Counted from the first letter of the stretch, positions 8,461 through 16,747 are shown. The stretch is 34,079 bases of DNA from Planctomycetota bacterium (GCA_016873095.1 VGYC01000065.1:1-34079); one strand, 5' to 3'. Program-made: numbers and translations. Notes: generated by a model from the sequence alone, not told the origin.

Positions 8461-9240
8461 TCAATTGTGTCCGCGGCGCCGTTCTTTCGAGGGCAACACT
8501 TCCAGGCAGGTCGTCCACCAGCCGGTGCGGATCGTCTCGATGAATTCGTCCGGCAGTCGCTCCGCTGCCATCTCGTGGGCCAGCCGGTCATGATCGTATG
8601 CCACTGGAACGAACTCGACGCTTACATCGGTGTCAACGGACAGGATGGCATACCACACATTGGTCGTGCCATCGTTTTCCGGCCGGCCGAGCACGCCGAC
8701 ATTGACGAAGTGCTTGCCGTCGAAATGCCGCTGCCACTTGATGCCGGTGTGCGTGGCCAGGATGATGTCGGCTTCATGGACTTCGGCAAGGTGCCTCAAG
8801 AAATGGCTCGATGTTGTCGAATCCCAGAGGAATTCGTTCATGCGCCGCGGGCTACCATGGCACATGAGCGCGCGGCGGCCGGCCACCGTCAGACGCCGTT
8901 CGAGCGGCAACTCGCGCAGCCAGGCGCGATTGTCCCGGCTGGTGCCGGCCAGGGTATAGGCGTAGCTGATGCGTGCGAAATAATTGTCGCGCGGATCCGT
9001 GTAGCCGCACTGGCAGTCCGGTAACTCATGGCCAATGGAATTGTCGTAGTTCCCCTGGATGCAACGCACGCCGTGTTCTCTGAGGAGCGGAAAAACGCGA
9101 TTCGGCTGCGGGCCGAAGGCGCCGACATCGCCAAGGCAATAGACGTCGCCGATGCCGCGTAACTGCACGTCGGCCAGCGCCGCTTGCAAGGCGAGGTAAT
9201 TGCTGTAGATGCCGCCGAAGACGGCGATACGCTCGGCCAT
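8461..9240 (-). CDS. Metallophosphoesterase-fold protein with degenerate metal motifs
   Basis: A 259-residue protein of the calcineurin-like/YfcE-like phosphoesterase fold. The ATG at 9240 has AGGAG just upstream and lies 2 bp after the radical SAM stop, so the two are one translational unit. Motif II (CLGDVGAFGP, Asp38), motif III (GNYDNSIG, Asn64-Tyr-Asp66) and the later His (CHGSP, His128) are present. Motif I, normally D-x-H-G-N, reads GGIYSN, so the Asp and His metal ligands are Gly10 and Tyr12. The last motif, normally GHTH, reads THTG and lacks its second His. A CQCGYTDPRDN insert adds two cysteines. It may bind one metal or none and act as a binding protein, or have a non-standard site. 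Confidence 0.85.
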   Translation of the reverse strand: MAERIAVFGGIYSNYLALQAALADVQLRGIGDVYCLGDVGAFGPQPNRVFPLLREHGVRCIQGNYDNSIGHELPDCQCGYTDPRDNYFARISYAYTLAGTSRDNRAWLRELPLERRLTVAGRRALMCHGSPRRMNEFLWDSTTSSHFLRHLAEVHEADIILATHTGIKWQRHFDGKHFVNVGVLGRPENDGTTNVWYAILSVDTDVSVEFVPVAYDHDRLAHEMAAERLPDEFIETIRTGWWTTCLEVLPSKERRRGHN

Positions 9241-9242
9241 GC

Positions 9243-10148
9243 TCACGAGTCTCCTGTGGTCGGGATGTTGGCACACAGTGTGCCATGCTGATGACACGTG
9301 TAACAGGCGCGAAAGCGCAAGCGAAATGGGCGCAAGCTATCCGCCAGCGTGTCTCCCATTCGTGCTTCGCCGGCTTCAACCAGAATGGGACAGACGAAAA
9401 CGCCGCGATCGGTGACGATGCGCGCGTGGCTGCACAGCAGCAGCCGCTCGTCGAAGCCGGCCATCATCTCCGGCGTGACGCGCTCATGGTCCTGGTAACC
9501 GCGCTGCCGGTCGGCCTCGGCGCCAATTCGCAGCGTGGGCAGAATCTTGATGCGCGGCTTCCGGTAGCCGTTTGTCTTCATGAGATTCACGAAGCCTGCG
9601 AAGAGCCGCGCCGCGTCGTCGTCGCACGTTTGCGTCACGGTCAGGATGGGCAGGAAACCGTGGTCCAAAAGGTGCCGGACGCCGGCCAGGATGCGAGCGA
9701 AGGTGCCGGCGCCGCGGATGGCGTCGTTTTCCGCCGCCGTGAAGCCGTCCATCGACACGCGGAATTCGAGGCTGTAGCGGGACGCATCCTCGGCCGCACG
9801 CAGGCGGCGCAGCCAGTCTTCCTTGAAGACGGTACCGTTGGTGAGCACGGTGGCCGGGCCGTAGCGCAGCGTCAGTTCCAGGATGGCGGTCATGTCGCGA
9901 TTCAGGAAGGGCTCGCCGCCGGTGAAGTAATACTCCTTCACGCCGAGCCCGACCGAGGCCGCGAGATGTCGGCGAACCGTCTCCAGGTCGAGGAAACCGA
10001 ACGTGTGATTGCGCGGGCTGCAACTGATGAAGCAGTGGCTGCACTCCAGATTGCACACCGTGCCGCCGACCTGGAACCAGAGATCGTCGAGATGGTCCAG
10101 CGCCACCTGCGGCGCGGCGGAATCGAGGATGGGCAGCGGAATCGTCAT
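9243..10148 (-). CDS. Radical SAM protein with C-terminal cysteine cluster
   Basis: A 301-residue radical SAM enzyme. The CxxxCxxC motif binding the [4Fe-4S] cluster is CNLECSHC (Cys32, Cys36, Cys39), and the SAM-binding GGEP motif is at 77-80 (YYFTGGEPFLNRD). The C-terminal third has Cys239, Cys253, Cys282, Cys285 and Cys292, which suggests a SPASM/twitch-like auxiliary cluster as in peptide-modifying radical SAM enzymes. The ATG at 10148 lies 4 bp after the stop of the PqqD-M50-HlyD gene, and its stop is 2 bp before the phosphoesterase start, so all three are one operon. The PqqD-like domain in the upstream protein is what such enzymes often use for substrate peptide binding. The substrate is unknown. 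Confidence 0.9.
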   Translation of the reverse strand: MTIPLPILDSAAPQVALDHLDDLWFQVGGTVCNLECSHCFISCSPRNHTFGFLDLETVRRHLAASVGLGVKEYYFTGGEPFLNRDMTAILELTLRYGPATVLTNGTVFKEDWLRRLRAAEDASRYSLEFRVSMDGFTAAENDAIRGAGTFARILAGVRHLLDHGFLPILTVTQTCDDDAARLFAGFVNLMKTNGYRKPRIKILPTLRIGAEADRQRGYQDHERVTPEMMAGFDERLLLCSHARIVTDRGVFVCPILVEAGEARMGDTLADSLRPFRLRFRACYTCHQHGTLCANIPTTGDS

Positions 10149-10152
10149 GCGG

Positions 10153-12387
10153 CTACATCAGGCCCAGATCGAACGTCGATGACAGCGCTCGCCACACCCA
10201 CCAGGCTCCAGTGCGGTATTCGTTGTGAATCTTTACCTGGGCGAGCACGCCGGGGTAGATGGCGGCGTCCAGTCCCTCGGGCAAGAAGTCGATGCCGACG
10301 AGGTAGACTTGGGATTGCGGGGCGTACTGTCCGGCCGAGGAACCGGGCTTGACCGCGAGTGGGCCGCCGCCCTTGTTGGTGAGCGCGACCGGCACGTCCC
10401 TGGCTTCGGAGACGGGCCAGAAACTGACCTTGCCTTGCCAGGTCATGGTGTCACGGCCAATGACGCGGATGCTTACCGGCGGATCGTTCTTCTTGTTTTC
10501 CTTCACCAACTCGTACTCATCGGGGGAAAGCGGGACCAAAATGCGCAGCGACCTGGGGTCTCCGACGCTGCAGAACGCCCTGGCCTGGTCCTTGTCCCAG
10601 TACTTGCCAAGCTCGTCCGTCAGCGGCAAGCCCATGACGACTCCCTTCCGCGGCGCATACAGCACGAGGCGTCGGCGCGACTCACCCAGTACCTCCAGCT
10701 GTCGCCGTGCTTCCTCGCGCTCTTCCCAGGCGCGCTTGCGGTTGCTCTGAACCTGTAACCGCTCCTTGGGATCGCGCGTGTCCAGCAATTGCTTGTCGTA
10801 GGCCAGCAGCAGCTTGTTCTTGATGCTGAATTGCGTGCGGCTGTCGGCTTCCTTGTTATCCAGTTCCGGACTGCGAAACTCGGCGAGCACCGTTCCCTTG
10901 TTGACCTCCTGACCTTCCTTGACCTTGATCTTGTCGAGAATGCCGGGGACTTCGAGGTGCACCTGAACGATGTCGTCCGGTTTGATCTGCACGAGTCCCG
11001 TCTGGCGGACACGGCTGACGGGCAGCGGCAGGAAGAAAAAGCCCGCCAGGATGAGGGCCAGCACCCCGGCACTGATGCTGACGCGGATCGATTTCATGTC
11101 GGGCACCCTCCCACGCTTGTGTAAGTTCTTGCCCAGCCTGTACAGCGGCCAGCCGATCATCGACCCCGCTGCCATGACGGCCAGCATGTTGCTGATGACC
11201 TCGAGCTTGTAAGGCTTCAAGAACGTGGCCATGAACTTGAGAATGACGAACGTGATGACCCAGCGATAGATGTAACTGGTCACCGCGTAGGTGACGAACA
11301 GGATGCGCCGCCACAGTTCCATGTACGGCTCGGGCTGCACTTCGATGCCCAGGCAGTGGTCCATCACCAGCCGCTGGATATAGCGATTGGCGCGATCGCG
11401 CAGGTTGGGAATCTCCAGCCAGTCGGCAAGGACGTAGTAACCGTCGTAGCGCATCAGCGGATTGCCATTGAACATCACGGTGCTGACACTGCACACGACC
11501 ATGAGGCACAGCGCCATGTAATTGATGAAGGGATGGCTGGACGAATTCCACCAGACAAAGGTGGCAATGGCGGCAATCATCAGCTCGACGTATATGCCGG
11601 CGCCGCTGATGATGATGCGTTTCCACTTGCTGGGCAGCATCCAGGCATCGGAAACGTTGCAATACATTGCCGGCGAGAAGCACAGGAACAGGAAGCCCAT
11701 CTCGTGGACCTCGCCGCCGAACGCCTTGCAACTGAGTCCGTGTCCGAACTCGTGTATGACCTTGACGACCCCCAGCGCCGCCCACATGTAAAAGATGGTC
11801 TTGAAGCTGAAGAATTCGTGGAACGACGGCCAGCGGTCGCGGAACGTCTGGAAATGCGTCAACACCAGCAACAGCGCCCCCGACATCACACCGATGCTCA
11901 GCAGCAAGAACCAGATGGTGAACATCCAGCGCGTGTAGGGCAGCATCTTCTCCAGCAGGCGCTCGGGATCAAAGATCGGAATCTTGATGTAGAGGATGTT
12001 GGTGAGCGCCTGGATGAGTTCCTGGCGCTTGCGTTTCTTGCGGCCATCCCACAGTTGCTTGCCGGCCGCCGGCGACTCATTCTGTGCCAGACCCGCCTTG
12101 AGCAGTTGCTGCCCGAACTGCTCGAGGTCCTCAAGCGTGAGACGATCGGGACGAAAGCGCTTCTCGAACGCTTTCTGGGCGTCGTCCAGCGTGTGCTTGC
12201 CGTCCATGAGCCCGAGCAGGAAGTTCTCGTGCTCCTTGAAGCGGTAATAGCGCATGCTGACGGGATCTTTGACGACGTAGTAGGTCCGGCCCTCGTATCG
12301 CTGCGGCTTGACGTTGAGATCGGCGCGCAGTCGCAATCGCAACTGCTTGCGGCGTTCAAGGTCGGAAGCCGGGGTGTCTTTTTTCAC
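10153..12387 (-). CDS. PqqD-like / M50 site-2-type protease / HlyD adaptor fusion protein
   Basis: A 744-residue three-part membrane protein. Residues about 30-100 look like a PqqD/RRE-type winged helix (YRFKEHENFLLGLMDGKHTL). Residues about 150-420 are a polytopic M50 metalloprotease core with the zinc motif HEFGH (His212, Glu213, His216) and the later FNGNPLMRYDGYY stretch, which supplies the third ligand (Asp315) in this family. After a span at about 436-455, residues 460-744 form a HlyD-like adaptor with a lipoyl-type half-motif (VPGILDKIKVKEGQEVNKGT), a coiled coil and a beta-barrel part. The start is GTG at 12387, next to a heptamer repeat array and without a clear Shine-Dalgarno site; the next Met is too far inside. 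It may handle export or cleavage of a peptide. Confidence 0.88.
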   Translation of the reverse strand: MKKDTPASDLERRKQLRLRLRADLNVKPQRYEGRTYYVVKDPVSMRYYRFKEHENFLLGLMDGKHTLDDAQKAFEKRFRPDRLTLEDLEQFGQQLLKAGLAQNESPAAGKQLWDGRKKRKRQELIQALTNILYIKIPIFDPERLLEKMLPYTRWMFTIWFLLLSIGVMSGALLLVLTHFQTFRDRWPSFHEFFSFKTIFYMWAALGVVKVIHEFGHGLSCKAFGGEVHEMGFLFLCFSPAMYCNVSDAWMLPSKWKRIIISGAGIYVELMIAAIATFVWWNSSSHPFINYMALCLMVVCSVSTVMFNGNPLMRYDGYYVLADWLEIPNLRDRANRYIQRLVMDHCLGIEVQPEPYMELWRRILFVTYAVTSYIYRWVITFVILKFMATFLKPYKLEVISNMLAVMAAGSMIGWPLYRLGKNLHKRGRVPDMKSIRVSISAGVLALILAGFFFLPLPVSRVRQTGLVQIKPDDIVQVHLEVPGILDKIKVKEGQEVNKGTVLAEFRSPELDNKEADSRTQFSIKNKLLLAYDKQLLDTRDPKERLQVQSNRKRAWEEREEARRQLEVLGESRRRLVLYAPRKGVVMGLPLTDELGKYWDKDQARAFCSVGDPRSLRILVPLSPDEYELVKENKKNDPPVSIRVIGRDTMTWQGKVSFWPVSEARDVPVALTNKGGGPLAVKPGSSAGQYAPQSQVYLVGIDFLPEGLDAAIYPGVLAQVKIHNEYRTGAWWVWRALSSTFDLGLM

Positions 12388-12456
12388 AGTTTTCAGTGTT
12401 CAGTGTTCAGTGTTCAGTGTTCAGTGTTCAGTTTTCAGTTTTCAGTTTTCAGTGTG
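12387..12456. repeat. Heptanucleotide tandem array (ten units)
   Basis: Ten exact 7-bp units run without a gap: one CAGTTTT, five CAGTGTT, three CAGTTTT and a last CAGTGTG. On the minus strand, the sense strand of the flanking genes, this reads as repeated AACACTG and AAAACTG. The array ends at the GTG start codon of the PqqD-M50-HlyD gene and occupies its whole ribosome-binding region. Heptameric repeats of this kind are known from cyanobacteria and other bacteria. Their copy number often varies, so phase or length variation affecting translation is possible. Confidence 0.95.
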
Positions 12457-12491
12457 GACCTATTTCTGCCAACTAAACACTGCAATCTTTT

Positions 12492-14570
12492 TCAATGTTC
12501 CACGACGATGGTGACTGGCCGTCCCGAGAGGAAGCGGCCGTCACGGTTATCGACATCGACGCCGACGCGGATCTGCCGGGTACCCGAATCGACGGCGCCG
12601 CCGACCATTGTCAGACGTGCCAGCACGCGATGCTGGCTGACCTCCAGCATGTTCGGCACCGGCCACAGATACACGTGACCGTCCTTGCAGCCGGAGACGG
12701 CGTACGAGCCCGCGTCCTTGCCGGACAGGCCGGCGTCGGGAAAGAACGCCGCGCATGTGACCGGCGCTTTCTCACGGGTGACGTACTGGCGAAGCTCGAA
12801 GCCGCGCTGGTTGGCGCCCGGGGTCCGCCAGAGAATCAGCCGGCCTTCCGGGGCGCCGCCCGTCAACATCAGCGAGCCGTCGGGCGAGAACAACGCGAGG
12901 GTCACGAAGGGAGTGGTGCCGTCAGGGTTTTCGAGGATGCCCGTCTGGATGCCGTCCTGGGTCGAGAGGATTTGCAGGCGGCGGCCCTGGTCAAAGACCA
13001 TGCGGCGGCCGTCGCGATCCACGCCCAGCTGTCCCACTGTGCCGGAGCGGTCCGGGATCGGATCGATGGCCTGCTTCGCGCCCTTCTCATGCAGATCGTA
13101 AACGCGCAGCGTGTTGTCCGTGCTGGCGGCGACCAGCTTCGTCTCCGGCGTGAAGCTCAGCGCGGTGATCGTGCCGTCCGGCGAGATGCCAGGCGACAAG
13201 GTGTAAAGCGGCTCACGCGATTCCGTCTTCCAGACCTGAATGCGGTGATCGGCGCCGCCGCTTGCGAAGAACGCGCCGACGGGGCCAAAGGCAAGCGCCG
13301 TGACGCCGTCGGCGTGCCCGGCCTTGAGCTTGTCGGCAAAGCTGACATCATAGCGGCGCTTCTTGATGTCGAGCTTGTCGAGTTCCCAGAGATAGATGTC
13401 GCCATTGGCGCAGCCGGTGAGGAGCAGATCCATCGGCGCGCCGGGAGGTGTGCACGCGACGGTCCGCACGGCATCGGGATGGTACAGCACCCAGCGCGGC
13501 GAGGATTCGGCCGGATCCCAGACGCATACGGTCTTGTCTTCGCTGGCGGATATGACGCGCGGCTTGCGCGGGTCGCGGGTGACGGCAACAGCGGTCACTT
13601 CCTTGCGATGCCCCATCAGGACACGCGGGGCGACTTCAGTGGTCGGCTCCAGAAACACCGGCATGCCAACGTGTAGCCGGCTGCGGTTCGGCACGTCCAC
13701 CATGCCCTCGGCACGCAGCCGTTCCGTCGAATAGATCTGCACGATCGGTTCGAGCTTCTTGACCGCTTCTTCTCCCTTGTGATGAATGATCTTGATGCGG
13801 CAGCGAACCGGAAGTTCGTTGCGAATGGTGTGCTCCTTCAAGTCGATCTCGGAAGCTTGCTGCTCGTGCTCGGCAACCTTGATGCCCTCCTTCTTGGTGA
13901 TCTTGTCCTGAAACGACTTGTTGCGGGACAGGAGCTTTTCACGGTATTCTTCTTCGCGGATCAAGCGATTGCCACCAATGATGGTGTTGTAAGCCTTCTC
14001 TGCCGAGATCGCTCGCAGATCGGCTTCCTTGTAGAGTTCTTCGGCGCCCTTGTATTCCGCGATTGCAGCATTGTACTTGGCCCTGCGCAGGGCAACCTCA
14101 TTGAGGATTCGCGCGGGGTCGAGCTTTGCGATCACCTGTTTTGGGCGGACCGTGGCTTCTTCTTCCCACGGCCGATAGATGACGGCCAGATCGGCCAGTC
14201 CCTGGATCACGTTGCGTTGCAAGAAGGGCTCGCCGATCAGGCATGCCACGCCCGCAGCGGCCGCCGTCCCTTCCGGAATCTCGTCGCCGATGCACAGCAC
14301 CTTGGCATCCACCTGGGCGGCGACATCCACTTGCTCGGGCGTGGTGGTGTGTCCGTGCACGACGACCGCGTTCATGGGACTGCCGCTGCCGACATGCCAG
14401 TCCACGCGCGGAGTCTGTCGCGGATAAAGCAGTTCGCCGAGGGCCTCCTCGGTTTCCGGTTCGGTGTTGCTTTTCCTGTTCGGCGTGTCGGTCTTCCACC
14501 AGTCGAAGTAATAAACGACGACAGCGAACAAGGCCACGCCGAGCACCACCGTCAGCAAGAAGCGTCCCAT
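12492..14570 (-). CDS. HlyD-like membrane-fusion protein with an inserted seven-bladed WD40 propeller
   Basis: A 692-residue protein. An N-terminal anchor span (residues 4-24) is followed by an adaptor region with coiled coil (about 150-250) and lipoyl/barrel strands (about 250-312, HHKGEEAVKKLEPIVQIY). Residues 315-637 contain seven WD40-type repeats, including GHRKEVTAVAV...VCVWD, GHADGVTALAF...IQVWK and the last one ending in GHVYLWP, which is enough for a closed propeller. After it, residues 640-692 (ARLTMVGGAVDSGTRQIRVG, then GRFLSGRPVTIVV) resume the adaptor's terminal barrel. The propeller is thus inserted, not appended, and lies outside the inner membrane by inference. The ATG at 14570 follows GAGGGAT. 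It lies between two other HlyD-type genes on the same strand. Confidence 0.88.
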   Translation of the reverse strand: MGRFLLTVVLGVALFAVVVYYFDWWKTDTPNRKSNTEPETEEALGELLYPRQTPRVDWHVGSGSPMNAVVVHGHTTTPEQVDVAAQVDAKVLCIGDEIPEGTAAAAGVACLIGEPFLQRNVIQGLADLAVIYRPWEEEATVRPKQVIAKLDPARILNEVALRRAKYNAAIAEYKGAEELYKEADLRAISAEKAYNTIIGGNRLIREEEYREKLLSRNKSFQDKITKKEGIKVAEHEQQASEIDLKEHTIRNELPVRCRIKIIHHKGEEAVKKLEPIVQIYSTERLRAEGMVDVPNRSRLHVGMPVFLEPTTEVAPRVLMGHRKEVTAVAVTRDPRKPRVISASEDKTVCVWDPAESSPRWVLYHPDAVRTVACTPPGAPMDLLLTGCANGDIYLWELDKLDIKKRRYDVSFADKLKAGHADGVTALAFGPVGAFFASGGADHRIQVWKTESREPLYTLSPGISPDGTITALSFTPETKLVAASTDNTLRVYDLHEKGAKQAIDPIPDRSGTVGQLGVDRDGRRMVFDQGRRLQILSTQDGIQTGILENPDGTTPFVTLALFSPDGSLMLTGGAPEGRLILWRTPGANQRGFELRQYVTREKAPVTCAAFFPDAGLSGKDAGSYAVSGCKDGHVYLWPVPNMLEVSQHRVLARLTMVGGAVDSGTRQIRVGVDVDNRDGRFLSGRPVTIVVEH

Positions 14571-14585
14571 GATAATCCCTCGGCT

Positions 14586-14633
14586 GTTTACGTTTCGCGC
14601 TCGCGCGGCGCCGCTCGAGCGCGAAACGTAAAC
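14586..14633. terminator. Intra-operon hairpin, 18-bp perfect inverted repeat
   Basis: GTTTACGTTTCGCGCTCG at 14586-14603 is perfectly inverted at 14616-14633 around a 12-nt loop. It starts at the stop codon of the GAF-HlyD gene and ends 15 bp before the WD40-adaptor start. There is no T-run after it on the minus strand, so it may act as an attenuator, an mRNA-processing or stability element, or a repeat-element relic, more than as a classic terminator. A related sequence is found at 21783-21868. Confidence 0.6.
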
Positions 14634-16747
14634 TAAAAGAACCAGACCACCTTCTCGTAAAGGAACTCCCAGACGCCGTAGAAGAGCGAGTAGCCCATGG
14701 CGTGGTTGCCGCAGCGAATGCGGGTATGGACCTCGATGTTCGAGGTTTGCAGGGCAGCCAGCGGGATGCGCGATTCTTCGGGGATGTCGTTGCCGGAAAT
14801 GCGCGCCCAGGCCATGACCATCGGCTCGGATTCGCCGCCCGGATCGTCCTTCTGCTCCCTGTTTTGCTTGGCCCTGGCTTCCTTGGCGATCTTGCTGCGA
14901 TGCAGCTTGGCCTTGAAGGTGGACGTCGGCATGTTGGTGAGCAGCAGGTCCACGTCCAGTTCATCGTTGACCGCGGCATGGCCGTACGCCGCCAGCACCT
15001 GGCCGATGTGCTTCTGAGGAATCTTCAGCTCGATCTCCCACTCGGAGAGCTTCGGATTCTTCATGTCCACCTTGCCGATCTGCAAGAGGGCCTCGTTCGG
15101 CTTGATTGGTCGATTCAGGAGGGTATCGCGAAAGTCGCCGGTGAGGATGATGCCGCTCATCGGAGCCCGCACCCAGAATTCGCCCGGCCGTTGCAAGATG
15201 GCATTGGTCCGCTGCTGCAAGTCCTCCAGCTGGCGCGAATAGGCGTCGCGGCGAATCTTGGCCTCGTTGATCTCGTGCGCCAGCGTGGACTTGTCGCCTT
15301 CCTTGAGCTGGCTGCTCAGCTTGATGGTGTTGTCGGCCGTGTCGATCTTGAGTTTCATGTCGGTGATCTTGTCATCCAGGTCCATGTCGAACAGGCGCAG
15401 GAGTTGCTGGTCCTTGACGACCTGGCTGCCTGATTTCAGCGTGCCCTTGATTTCCCGGACCGTACCGGAATTGGAAGAGTACAGGTAGCTGCGGTCGCGC
15501 GGCAGGAGCTGGCCGGAGGCCTCCATCTTGAGCGGATAAGGCACCAGCACCAAGACGCCGATCAGCAGCACCACGGCCACGCCGATCAGTGTGAGGATGG
15601 CCCGGGCCTTGCCTCCCAGGCCGTCTTGCAACTTGGCCAGCGGAAACCACAGGAAGCGCATCGGAATGCGGCGATACTCGGAAGCGTTGTACAGCGCCGC
15701 GGTCGCGTGTTTGCCGACGACCTCCAGCCGGGCCACCATCTGCTCCGGGCCGGCAGGAGGATCGAAGCATTCCAGAAGTAGAACGGAGCGCGGCGGCTTC
15801 TTGGTGTTGGTCTCGCGCTCGTCGCGCAGCGGCAGCACCACCAGGAGCTTGCTGTTGCTTTCCGCGAGGTATTCGTCGAGTGCCTTCAACACGTTCGGAG
15901 GCAGGGTGTCGTCCTTGATGCCGCTATAGACGAGCTTCTCACCCCAGGCCAGCACGCTGTCGAACAAGGTGCGCATGAGGCGAACGAGGTTGGAACGCTT
16001 CTCGACGACATCGGCGCCGCTCACGGCCAGCACGGCGCATCTGGGGCCGTCGCGCACGCCGACGGTGACACGGTCGGCCTCGGCGAGACGCCGGCCTTCG
16101 TTGGCGATCAAGTACGCGACCTCGGTCGGATTGAGACTGCCGTGGATCTGCTTGGCAAATGACTCGAGCTGCGTCCAGACTTGCTGCTGTCCGGTGATCT
16201 GTCGCAACTGATGCTTGACGGTGTAGCCCGAGGCCAGCGCAGCCATGCGGACCAGGAACTGCAAGAAGCCGCGCTGCGCATCGGTACCGCGATTGGCCTC
16301 TTGCCAGATCTCGACCAGGCCGGCCACCTGGTTTTCGATAAGGATGGGCGCCAGCAAGATCACGTAATCAGTGGGATTGCCCGGCGGCACCGAGTTGCCG
16401 CTCGGTTCGCCCATGCTGCTCTGCGGCCAGACGATTCCCGGCTGGGCTTTCATGGCCGCTTGACGGAGCAGTTCGTCATGCATCTGCCTGCCGACGTCGG
16501 AATTGTCAATTCCGACCTGCCGCATGTTGATTTGGAATTGCAGCTGGAGATTGCCCTGGGCCGTCCGCAGCCAGACGGCGCCTGCCGGCGCGGCAAGGGC
16601 CGCCACGACTCGTTGCAGGAACTCGTTGTAATAGTCTGGCGGCGGCAGCTCCATTTCCGACAGTCGGGCGATCTCCTCGGCCAGGCGATTGATCTGACGT
16701 CGAATCTGCTCTACCTGCTCGAGGTTTGGTTCGGGGCCGACGCTCAC
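14633..16747 (-). CDS. Tandem GAF-domain HlyD-type adaptor protein
   Basis: A 704-residue protein. After a short coiled coil (residues 7-32), two GAF-like regions (about 38-175 and 190-355) form a cytoplasmic sensor half. A single span (383-403, AILTLIGVAVVLLIGVLVLV) leads to a periplasmic HlyD-like half (about 408-704) with a half lipoyl motif (SSNSGTVREIKGTLKSGSQV), a coiled-coil hairpin and barrel strands. GAF domains bind small ligands or mediate dimer contacts; here they could gate the adaptor. The GTG at 16747 is the start, with GAGGA eight bases upstream. It is the first gene of the adaptor cluster, and a TATAAT box lies on this strand about 50 bp upstream of the start. A GAF sensor joined to a transport adaptor is unusual outside planctomycetes. 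Confidence 0.87.
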   Translation of the reverse strand: MSVGPEPNLEQVEQIRRQINRLAEEIARLSEMELPPPDYYNEFLQRVVAALAAPAGAVWLRTAQGNLQLQFQINMRQVGIDNSDVGRQMHDELLRQAAMKAQPGIVWPQSSMGEPSGNSVPPGNPTDYVILLAPILIENQVAGLVEIWQEANRGTDAQRGFLQFLVRMAALASGYTVKHQLRQITGQQQVWTQLESFAKQIHGSLNPTEVAYLIANEGRRLAEADRVTVGVRDGPRCAVLAVSGADVVEKRSNLVRLMRTLFDSVLAWGEKLVYSGIKDDTLPPNVLKALDEYLAESNSKLLVVLPLRDERETNTKKPPRSVLLLECFDPPAGPEQMVARLEVVGKHATAALYNASEYRRIPMRFLWFPLAKLQDGLGGKARAILTLIGVAVVLLIGVLVLVPYPLKMEASGQLLPRDRSYLYSSNSGTVREIKGTLKSGSQVVKDQQLLRLFDMDLDDKITDMKLKIDTADNTIKLSSQLKEGDKSTLAHEINEAKIRRDAYSRQLEDLQQRTNAILQRPGEFWVRAPMSGIILTGDFRDTLLNRPIKPNEALLQIGKVDMKNPKLSEWEIELKIPQKHIGQVLAAYGHAAVNDELDVDLLLTNMPTSTFKAKLHRSKIAKEARAKQNREQKDDPGGESEPMVMAWARISGNDIPEESRIPLAALQTSNIEVHTRIRCGNHAMGYSLFYGVWEFLYEKVVWFF

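Noticed and set aside
12387-12456. The heptamer array as a CRISPR-like array
   Set aside because: Units are 7 bp, contiguous and without spacers; no cas gene is present.
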